Origin: CAZMCT01 sp964564785
GTDB taxonomy: Bacteria; Planctomycetota; Phycisphaerae; UBA1845; Fen-1342
NCBI GenBank assembly: GCA_964564785.1
Contig: CAZMCT010000120.1
Span: 1-12,117, forward strand
Reading direction: 5' to 3'
DNA length: 12,117 nucleotides
The position numbers and the translations under genes are program-made. Below are positions 7,190-12,117 of this stretch, one piece after another. The notes beneath the pieces are model-generated. The model was not told the DNA's origin and did no database searches. It was given only the letters and a program-made list of their open reading frames with translations. The first letter of the stretch is position 1. The number at the start of each line of letters is the position of its first letter.

Positions 7190-8092
7190 TCAGGATCCCG
7201 GGCCCCGCCCCCCGCCCCGCCCCCGGGGGGGGGCCCCCGGGGCCGGGGGGTTCTTCTCTTCCGCACCCTTGGTTTGCTCGGCCGGCGGAGCAGCCTCGGC
7301 CGGCTGCGTCGTGGCCCCGCCGCGCATCATCTCGCCCGCGATGAGCGTTCCGACCTTCACGCCCAGCTCTTCTGGCGTGAAGGTCTCGGTCGCCTGGACC
7401 CAATCCACGGCCTGGTCGAGCGCGCGCTGCATGGCCTGGTGCCAGAGCGCGACGAGGGGGGCGTCGGCGGCGCTCAGCGGCGGATCGAGCTGAAAACGCC
7501 ACTGCCCGCCCTGGAGCACGGCCGGCAGCGCCGGCGTGGCGCGTTGGGGGCCGAACAGCAGGGGGCCGAGCCAGTTCGGCGACACGCTGGCGTGCTGGGG
7601 GTCCAGCAGCTCATACTTGAGAACTTGATTGGCGCCCTCGAGCACGGCGACCTCGCGCGTGCCCAGCTTCTCCTCCGTCACCTTGCGCAGCAGGTCCAGC
7701 TTCTCGGCCGTCGCGAAGAGCGCGTTGCGGGCGTCGCCCAGCGCCGCGATCTGCTCGGGGTCGAACGCGTCCAGCAGGGCCTGCGTGTCGCTGCTCTTGA
7801 GCGACTTCTCGACCCGCTCGACAAACACCCGCAGGCCCGCCTCGGCGTCGCTGGGGGCCCCGCCCCCGGCGGGCCGCGCGCCTTCGTCCGCGCTCGGCAG
7901 CTTCCGCGGCGTGTATTGCGTCGGGTCGGCGAGAATCCCCGCGTCCGGCGGGGCGGCCACCAGCGGCGCGCCTTCCTTGACCCCCCCCAGCGTCCCCGGC
8001 GGTCGCGTCGGCGGGTCCTGCGACTCACCACAGCCCGCAAGTGTCACCACGAGCAAACACACCGCACCGCGTGGCAAACGACGCCGGTTCAT
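7190..8092 (-). CDS. Putative lipoprotein of unknown function
   Basis: A 300-residue protein with a lipoprotein signal: basic start MNRRRLPR, hydrophobic core, lipobox LAGC with Cys21 as the lipid site and Gly at +2. The start at 8092 has AGGGAAAG upstream at a suitable distance. Residues 22-85 are Pro/Gly/Ala-rich and probably disordered. Residues about 86-240 look folded, with helices (AGLRVFVERVEKSLKSSD, ARNALFATAEKLDLLRKV) and a strand-like part (GGQWRFQLDPPL) recalling proteins that tally or buffer outputs, but I recognise no family. The tail (260-300) is again Pro/Gly/Arg-rich, encoded by extreme GC homopolymers, so the exact C-terminus is unsafe. It ends 21 bases before the GTG start of the next gene and could be the first gene of the operon running to the subtilisin. 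Confidence 0.82.
   Translation of the reverse strand: MNRRRLPRGAVCLLVVTLAGCGESQDPPTRPPGTLGGVKEGAPLVAAPPDAGILADPTQYTPRKLPSADEGARPAGGGAPSDAEAGLRVFVERVEKSLKSSDTQALLDAFDPEQIAALGDARNALFATAEKLDLLRKVTEEKLGTREVAVLEGANQVLKYELLDPQHASVSPNWLGPLLFGPQRATPALPAVLQGGQWRFQLDPPLSAADAPLVALWHQAMQRALDQAVDWVQATETFTPEELGVKVGTLIAGEMMRGGATTQPAEAAPPAEQTKGAEEKNPPAPGAPPRGRGGGRGPGS
7220..7250. repeat. GC-only homopolymer tract (C5 G9 C5 G4 CC G6)
   Basis: Thirty-one bases made solely of C and G, including nine consecutive G at 7225-7233, inside the last codons of the lipoprotein gene. Strong hairpins or G-quadruplexes are possible, and the tract is a hotspot for sequencing and replication slippage. If its length is off by one base, the lipoprotein would read into a different tail. 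Confidence 0.75.
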
Positions 8093-8136
8093 CGTGCTTT
8101 CCCTGTCGGGGGCGCCGGGGGACCCGCCGCACCCTA

Positions 8137-8155
8137 CAGCGCCCGCCCGGCGCTG
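8137..8155. terminator. GC hairpin between UVR-motif gene and lipoprotein gene
   Basis: A perfect 7-bp stem (CAGCGCC at 8137-8143, GGCGCTG at 8149-8155) with a 5-base loop lies in the 115-base gap after the UVR-motif gene's stop at 8208. No T run follows on the minus strand, so it is at best a weak or atypical terminator. It could equally sit in the leader of the lipoprotein mRNA. Confidence 0.3.
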
Positions 8156-8207
8156 CGGCGCAGTGTCACCCCGCAGGCCAAAACCGTAGCCCGCCCGGAA
8201 AGCCGCG

Positions 8208-8969
8208 TCAATCCCCGAGCTGTCCCCCCGTTCCCCGCGCCGCAACCGCCAGCCGGTCCCGCAACTGCGCCGCCCGCTCGTAGTCTTCCGCCGCTACCGC
8301 GACCTCCAGCTCCGCCTCGAGCCGCACCGGGTCGCCCTCGGGCAGGTTCGCCAGCACCTCCGCGCGCAGGGTCCGCAGCGCCTTCGTCTCGCTGAGGCAG
8401 TCCTCCGCATCTTCCGACATGGCCCCCAGCTCCGCCAGCGCCGCATCCAGGTCCCGTAGCGCCCGGCCCGGCTCCCCCTCCGCCAGCGCCAACTGCACCC
8501 GCGCGCGCGTGTGCATCATCAACACATAAGCCCGCTGCGGCCGCAACAACGCCCGGTCGTGCTCCGACGCCGCATACCGCGCGCACAGCTCGATCACCCG
8601 CAAGTTGCGGGCCGTGTCGCGCTCAACCGCCTCGAACTCCTCGAGCACGAACCGCGACAGGTACCGCTGATAATACAGGTACGCCTCATGCCGCAGTTCC
8701 TGGCATTCCTCGGGCGTCAGGACGAAGTCCTCGTCATCCCCGTACACCTCCAGGTGCTCACGCAGCCGCGCTTGGTGATAATCCAGCAGCGATTCGTAAC
8801 CGTGCGGCCGGGCTCCGTCCCGCCGCCCCGTGCCCGCGAGCTGGAGCCCGCCCAGGACGCTCCGCGTCTGAATCTTCTCGCGCCCGTCCCGGCCGATGAT
8901 CTTGCGCACCGAGATCTTGCCCGGTTCGAAGTCCCAGCCGTCGAGGATGGTGCGCAGATCCCGTATCAT
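8208..8969 (-). CDS. UvrB/UvrC (UVR) motif-containing protein of unknown function
   Basis: A 253-residue soluble protein from the chosen start. Residues 215-245 form a clear UVR motif (DPVRLEAELEVAVAAEDYERAAQLRDRL), the short helical-hairpin interaction element that UvrB and UvrC share and that also occurs in McsA and Clp proteins. The N-terminal part (about 1-65: ILDGWDFEPGKISVRKI, GREKIQTRSVLGGLQL, GRRDGARPHGYESLLDY) is a compact domain that I associate from memory with planctomycete UVR-motif proteins. The middle (about 90-190) is helical, possibly repeat-like. There are no nuclease or helicase motifs and no zinc-finger cysteines, so it is neither UvrB, UvrC nor McsA. The start is uncertain: ATG at 8969 begins the conserved-looking part, but in-frame ATGs at 9005, 9059 and 9065 would add a Gly/Ala-rich extension. 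None has a good ribosome site. It diverges from rsmD. Confidence 0.8.
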   Translation of the reverse strand: MIRDLRTILDGWDFEPGKISVRKIIGRDGREKIQTRSVLGGLQLAGTGRRDGARPHGYESLLDYHQARLREHLEVYGDDEDFVLTPEECQELRHEAYLYYQRYLSRFVLEEFEAVERDTARNLRVIELCARYAASEHDRALLRPQRAYVLMMHTRARVQLALAEGEPGRALRDLDAALAELGAMSEDAEDCLSETKALRTLRAEVLANLPEGDPVRLEAELEVAVAAEDYERAAQLRDRLAVAARGTGGQLGD

Positions 8970-9057
8970 CGCTCTGGGAGCATCGGCCGAACCCGGCTTC
9001 TGCATCAGCGCGCCGGTACCCGCCGGGGCGCCCCCGGCCGACTCGGAACCGTCATTC

Positions 9058-9639
9058 ATGCGCATCGTGGCCGGCAGGTTTCGCGGACGTTTGCTCGAGT
9101 CGCCGCCCGGGCGGACGACGCGACCGATCACCGACCGGGCCAAGGAGACGCTGTTCAACATCTTGGGGCATCGGTTCGGCACGCTGGGCGAGTTACCGGA
9201 CGTTCCGGTGCTCGACGTGTTCTCGGGCACCGGCTCGCTCGGGCTCGAGGCCCTGTCGCGTGGTGCGCGGAGCTGCACCTTCGTCGAGCGCGACCGGCAC
9301 GCGGTCCACTGCCTGCGGGTGAACATCGAGCGGCTCGGCTTGGGGGACGTGACCACGGTACTCACGGAGAACGCGTGGACGCTGCGGCCGCCGCAGCCAC
9401 CCGGGGGGTTCGGCCTGATCTTTGTCGACCCGCCCTATGAGGCCGGCGCGCGGGCGCTCAAGGTCGCCGACCTGCTCGAGCGGCTCGCCCCCAGCTTCGC
9501 CCGAGCCGGCCTGCTGGTATTCCGCCACGAGACTCGTGCGGAGCCACTCTCCGAGGCACACCTGCGCACGCTGCGGATCGTGGACTGCCGCGCAATCGGC
9601 CGCATGCGGCTGCTGCTGCTGCAAAGCGTGACAACGTGA
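9058..9639 (+). CDS. rsmD: 16S rRNA (guanine-966 N2)-methyltransferase RsmD
   Basis: A 193-residue enzyme that methylates N2 of G966 (E. coli numbering) in 16S rRNA during 30S assembly, using S-adenosylmethionine. The start MRIVAGRFRGR is the typical RsmD opening. TTRPITDRAKETLFNIL (20-36) is the family signature. The SAM-binding loop is DVFSGTGSLGLEALSRG (53-69), with the acidic residue of FVERD (75-79). The catalytic DPPY motif is at 124-127. Length matches the family (about 185-200). The ATG lacks an obvious Shine-Dalgarno and may be leaderless. It is the only plus-strand gene in the window, divergent from the UVR-motif gene and convergent with the permease. The coaD gene that often follows rsmD elsewhere is absent here. 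Confidence 0.95.
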   Translation: MRIVAGRFRGRLLESPPGRTTRPITDRAKETLFNILGHRFGTLGELPDVPVLDVFSGTGSLGLEALSRGARSCTFVERDRHAVHCLRVNIERLGLGDVTTVLTENAWTLRPPQPPGGFGLIFVDPPYEAGARALKVADLLERLAPSFARAGLLVFRHETRAEPLSEAHLRTLRIVDCRAIGRMRLLLLQSVTT

Positions 9640-9707
9640 CCATCGAACTCGGTGGCGGTGGGCAGGTGGGTACGGCGCGCCGTGGGAACATGGGTGCAAC
9701 AGGCGGC

Positions 9708-9720
9708 CCGCGAACCGCGG
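9708..9720. other. Small hairpin downstream of rsmD
   Basis: CCGCG at 9708-9712 and CGCGG at 9716-9720 form a 5-bp stem with a 3-base loop, followed on the plus strand by TGTCATTTC. This is a weak candidate for the rsmD transcript end in the 136-base convergent gap. Confidence 0.25.
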
Positions 9721-9742
9721 TGTCATTTCGAGCATCGCGCCG

Positions 9743-9767
9743 CCCTCGCTCCGTGTGTTCTCGAGGG
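9743..9767. terminator. Possible bidirectional terminator between rsmD and the permease gene
   Basis: CCCTCG (9743-9748) and CGAGGG (9762-9767) form a 6-bp stem around a 13-base loop, in the gap between two convergent genes where transcription from both sides should stop. It lacks a T run, so support is mainly positional. Confidence 0.3.
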
Positions 9768-9775
9768 AGCCCGCG

Positions 9776-10759
9776 TCAGGCGCGGGAATCGCCTGCTAAT
9801 TCGCGCGTCGCGAGCAGGTATAGGAAAAAGCCCGCCCCCAGGATGTTCGTCACGATCCCCACCGGCAGCTCGGTGACCGGCAGCGAGCGCGCCGCCGCAT
9901 CGCACGCGGCCAGGAACGCGGCCCCGACGATCACCGCCCCGAGAACCAGCGGCAGCGTCCGCACCCCCACCAGCGCCCGCGTCATGTGCGGCACCATCAG
10001 CCCCACGAACCCGATCGGCCCGCAGTTCGCCACAATTACCGCCGTCAGCAGCCCCACCAGCACGTAGCACGTCCAGATCGTCCGCCCCACCGCCACCCCG
10101 CGGGCCGCCGCCAGCTCCTCGCCGAACATCAGCAGGTCCAGCGCGCGATGTGCGTACACCGCGTACGCCAGCACCGGCACCAACGCCGCGAGCACCTCGT
10201 ACCGCGCAGCCGGCCGCAGCACTCCCAGCGAGCCCATCGTCCAGAACACCACCTCGTTCGTGATCGCCCGCTCGCCGACGTAGAACACCAGCAGAATCCC
10301 CGCCCCGGAAAGGTACGCCACGCACACGCCCCCGAGAAGCAGCCGGGCTACGTCCCGACCGCGCCTCAGCCGACTGATGCCCCACACCAGACCCAGCGCT
10401 GCCAACGCGCCCACCAGCGCCAACACGCGTGGCCCGGGTCCTGTGCGGCCCCCCTGCCACAACAGAAAACCCAGCGCCGCGCCGAGCGAAGCCCCGCTGG
10501 CCAGCCCCAGCGTATACGGCTCCGCCAGCGGGTTCCGGAACAGGCCCTGGAAAATCACCCCCCCGACCGCCAGTCCCGCCCCGGCCACCGCCGCCAGCAG
10601 GCTCCGCGGCAGCCGCAGGTCCCAGTATCTCGAAAACCCCGCGCCGGCCAGATCACGCCACCCCAGCCGCTCCCAGCCCGCCAGTGAGCTGCCCAAGATC
10701 ACGACCGCCGCCGTCAGCGCCAGCACGGTCAACCGGCGAACCATCGCGGCCCCGTGCAT
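9776..10759 (-). CDS. FecCD/BtuC-family ABC transporter permease
   Basis: A 327-residue inner-membrane permease, of the family that moves iron-siderophores, haem or cobalamin when paired as a dimer with an ATPase. Hydrophobic segments run through the whole length, consistent with the family's ten helices. Family signatures are all present: RLPRSLLA (49-56), Q71 with RNPLAEP (75-81), LGLASGASLGAALG (84-97), GFVGLMVPHMTR (250-261) and LPVGIVTNILGAGFFLYLL (298-316). Length is normal, so the gene looks intact. I chose ATG 10759 because it lies one base after the upstream stop (TGACATG). ATG 10744 (MVRRLTV) would give 322 residues and is also plausible. The ATPase and a usual substrate-binding protein are missing from the window; what precedes it is a pair of unusual lipoproteins. 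The substrate cannot be told from the permease alone. Confidence 0.92.
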   Translation of the reverse strand: MHGAAMVRRLTVLALTAAVVILGSSLAGWERLGWRDLAGAGFSRYWDLRLPRSLLAAVAGAGLAVGGVIFQGLFRNPLAEPYTLGLASGASLGAALGFLLWQGGRTGPGPRVLALVGALAALGLVWGISRLRRGRDVARLLLGGVCVAYLSGAGILLVFYVGERAITNEVVFWTMGSLGVLRPAARYEVLAALVPVLAYAVYAHRALDLLMFGEELAAARGVAVGRTIWTCYVLVGLLTAVIVANCGPIGFVGLMVPHMTRALVGVRTLPLVLGAVIVGAAFLAACDAAARSLPVTELPVGIVTNILGAGFFLYLLATRELAGDSRA

Positions 10760-10760
10760 G

Positions 10761-11414
10761 TCACGGTTCCCAGGGCGTCTTTTGCTCGAGATCGACGTCG
10801 TAGAACCACTGCGCCACCACCCAGGCCGCATCCTTGCCGAGCTTCGCCGTTTCCGCGTCGAGCACGGTGGAGTCCCCGACTGCGACCTCCTGTGACGGAC
10901 GCGAGCGGCCGCACACCCGGCCGTCGCGTTCCTGCGGCCCCGGCCAAAGCCGCTCGCCCGTCTGGACGTCGATCAGTTTGAGCCGCATCTGGACCGCCGG
11001 CGTCAGCAGGGGCGAAGCGGGCGCCTCGCGGAGCTGCAAGCGGTCGATCCGCACATACAGCACCTGCGCGGCGTTCAGCCGCTGGCCCACTTTCTGCACG
11101 GTCCACTGCCCGAAGTCGGGGAACTCCTGACGCAGCCGTAGAACATCCTCACGTGGCACCACCTGCGTCTTCAGGTCGTTCTGCGCGAGCAATTCCTCAA
11201 ACTTTTCGTGCAGGTTCTGGGCGAATACCGGATTCTCGTCTTCCGGCCGCGCACACTCGAGCAGCAGCACCAGCCGCCCGGACGTCGGCTTGAACTCCGC
11301 CTTCTGAACCTGCGGGGGGCCGAACAGATAGGACGCGGCCGCGACGTATCGACAGGCCGGCAGCAGCACCAGGGCCAGCAGTGCGGCCGGGACCAGCCGC
11401 AGCGGCGTCATCAT
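10761..11414 (-). CDS. Putative lipoprotein B, paralogue of the upstream lipoprotein
   Basis: A 217-residue protein with signal MMTPLRLVPAALLALVLL and lipobox LPAC (Cys21). The mature part has a strand (RLVLLLE, 47-53), a helix (FAQNLHEKFEELLAQND, 64-80), a strand-loop-helix (LKTQVVPREDVLRL), then VGQRLNAAQVLYVRIDRLQL (109-128) and a C-terminal helix ending WVVAQWFYD (198-206). The same order, with some identical positions, occurs in the upstream lipoprotein. The fold resembles the small alpha/beta domains of CsgG- or LpoB-like periplasmic lipoproteins, but no family is firmly recognised. Its ATG overlaps the upstream stop by four bases (ATGA), and its own stop is one base before the permease start, so all three are probably translated from one mRNA. 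A role in delivering or sensing the permease's substrate is only inferred from this tight linkage. Confidence 0.85.
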   Translation of the reverse strand: MMTPLRLVPAALLALVLLPACRYVAAASYLFGPPQVQKAEFKPTSGRLVLLLECARPEDENPVFAQNLHEKFEELLAQNDLKTQVVPREDVLRLRQEFPDFGQWTVQKVGQRLNAAQVLYVRIDRLQLREAPASPLLTPAVQMRLKLIDVQTGERLWPGPQERDGRVCGRSRPSQEVAVGDSTVLDAETAKLGKDAAWVVAQWFYDVDLEQKTPWEP

Positions 11415-12061
11415 CGCACCACCACCGTGCGATCGTAGAACCGGTTGGCCACTTCCTGGGCAAACGCCTGCATCGTGTCCGCCCGGATGCTCCGATCGCT
11501 GGTTCCGTACCGCCCCGGCCCGCCCGGCGGATAGACCGTGTGCACGTCTTCCCGATAGGTCGGCTGCGAATTCGGGTAGTCGGCGTTGTACACGCGGACC
11601 ACGGCCGAGATGTGTCCGCGGTACAGGTGCGGGCTTTCGGGCTCGCGCGTCGTGTATTGCGTCAGGTCCACCTCGAGCACGCGCTCGGCGTCGAAACGCT
11701 TGCCCACCAGGGCCGGGTCCATCCGCTCCCACTGCGCGTCTTCACGCTGGAACCGGTCCACCTTTTTCGGGTCCGTGATCTTCACCCCCTTCACGTTGGC
11801 TTCCAGCGCCACCCGCAGGTGGTCAGCCACCTCCCATCGCACGTTCGGGTAGTCGAAGAGCAGCTCTTCCGGCGCCCGCACCACGATCACAACCTTCCGG
11901 TCGGCCAGATAGCGGTATTCCGCCGGGATCGTCTTCGTCTGCTCCGGCCACCACAGCACCAGCGTGTGGCAGCCGGCTGCGGGCAGCAGCGCCGCCACGC
12001 TCGCCGCCACGGCCAGCGGCCGCGCAAAGCACGCCGACCACCGTGCGCCTGACCTCAGCAT
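11411..12061 (-). CDS. Putative lipoprotein A, first gene of the permease operon
   Basis: A 216-residue lipoprotein: basic start, hydrophobic core and lipobox PAAGC with Cys31. The mature part has KVVIVVRAPEELLFDYP (56-72), helix WEVADHLRVALEANV, then ITDPKKVDRF, VGKRFDAERVLEVDLTQY (119-136), a strand pair (GHISAVVRVYNADYP) and a terminal helix FAQEVANRFYD (200-210). This plan matches lipoprotein B and loosely recalls CsgG/LpoB-type folds; no family is firmly recognised. A Pro/Gly/Tyr loop (VHTVYPPGGPGRYGTSDRS) separates the last strand and helix. The start at 12061 has GGAAGG eight bases upstream and begins the signal peptide. The frame continues upstream to the window edge through a different, non-coding-looking region. 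With 56 bases to the edge, whether another gene precedes it in the operon cannot be seen. Confidence 0.85.
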   Translation of the reverse strand: MLRSGARWSACFARPLAVAASVAALLPAAGCHTLVLWWPEQTKTIPAEYRYLADRKVVIVVRAPEELLFDYPNVRWEVADHLRVALEANVKGVKITDPKKVDRFQREDAQWERMDPALVGKRFDAERVLEVDLTQYTTREPESPHLYRGHISAVVRVYNADYPNSQPTYREDVHTVYPPGGPGRYGTSDRSIRADTMQAFAQEVANRFYDRTVVVR

Positions 12062-12069
12062 GGGAGTCA

Positions 12070-12075
12070 CCTTCC
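12070..12075 (-). promoter_or_regulatory. Ribosome binding site of lipoprotein A
   Basis: The coding strand shows GGAAGG followed by eight bases (TGACTCCC) and ATG at 12061. It supports this start over the TTG at 12115 in the same frame. The remaining bases to the window edge hold no convincing promoter. Confidence 0.6.
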
Positions 12076-12117
12076 GCCGCGTCCTCGCCGGGTCGCGGCC
12101 GGGACACGATACCAAGA

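Noticed and set aside
6770..8395. 541-codon plus-strand open frame
   Set aside because: It runs antisense to three supported genes and ends in low-complexity Pro/Arg/Ala; no motif or ribosome site supports it.
8511..9440. 309-codon plus-strand open frame overlapping rsmD
   Set aside because: It is antisense to the UVR-motif gene and out of frame with rsmD, whose motifs are unmistakable.
9640..9775. Small RNA gene or attachment site in the rsmD-permease gap
   Set aside because: Only two short hairpins are visible, with no tRNA-like fold, promoter or direct repeats.
1..12117. CRISPR array, tRNA or rRNA genes, complete insertion sequence
   Set aside because: No regularly spaced repeats, cloverleaf, rRNA-like sequence or transposase could be found by reading both strands.

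Overview
The window comes from a high-GC (roughly 70 %) bacterium, most likely a planctomycete of the Phycisphaerae kind. The evidence is the large secreted multidomain protein ending in a dockerin-like calcium-binding pair, a polymorphic-repeat beta-helix protein, several lipoproteins of no recognised family, and an UVR-motif protein with an N-terminal region that I associate from memory with planctomycetes. The taxonomic call is an inference; no rRNA or tRNA gene is visible.

Layout, left to right. Positions 1-45 are strikingly AT-rich and carry no gene. From 46 to 1211 (minus strand) lies a secreted beta-helix gene broken by a one-base frameshift near 470, and ended abruptly at the AT-rich edge. 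It also has an 11-G tract inside its signal-peptide codons. Next come four closely packed minus-strand genes that look like one operon, read from 8092 down to 1336: a proline/glycine-rich lipoprotein; a 139-residue protein of unknown family starting with GTG; a YhaM-type OB-fold/HD 3'-5' exoribonuclease overlapping it by ATGA; and a 1465-residue KP-43-like subtilisin with several beta-rich domains and a terminal dockerin. An UVR-motif protein (minus, to 8208) and the 16S rRNA methyltransferase RsmD (plus, from 9058) diverge from one short region. RsmD converges at 9639-9776 on a second minus-strand operon (12061 down to 9776). That operon holds two small lipoproteins that look like diverged paralogues of each other, then a FecCD/BtuC-type ABC permease. 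The three are joined by a 4-base overlap and a 1-base gap.

Working together: the right-hand trio is the best candidate for an undescribed system. Two related periplasm-facing lipoproteins are translationally coupled to an iron/cobalamin-type permease whose ATPase and ordinary binding protein are not in the window. The left operon puts an RNA-decay enzyme next to a secreted protease, which more likely reflects shared expression than a shared pathway. The beta-helix gene and the subtilisin are both exported surface-type proteins, and the former may be decaying or phase-variable. Many long open frames on the opposite strand are artefacts of high GC content and are not annotated.
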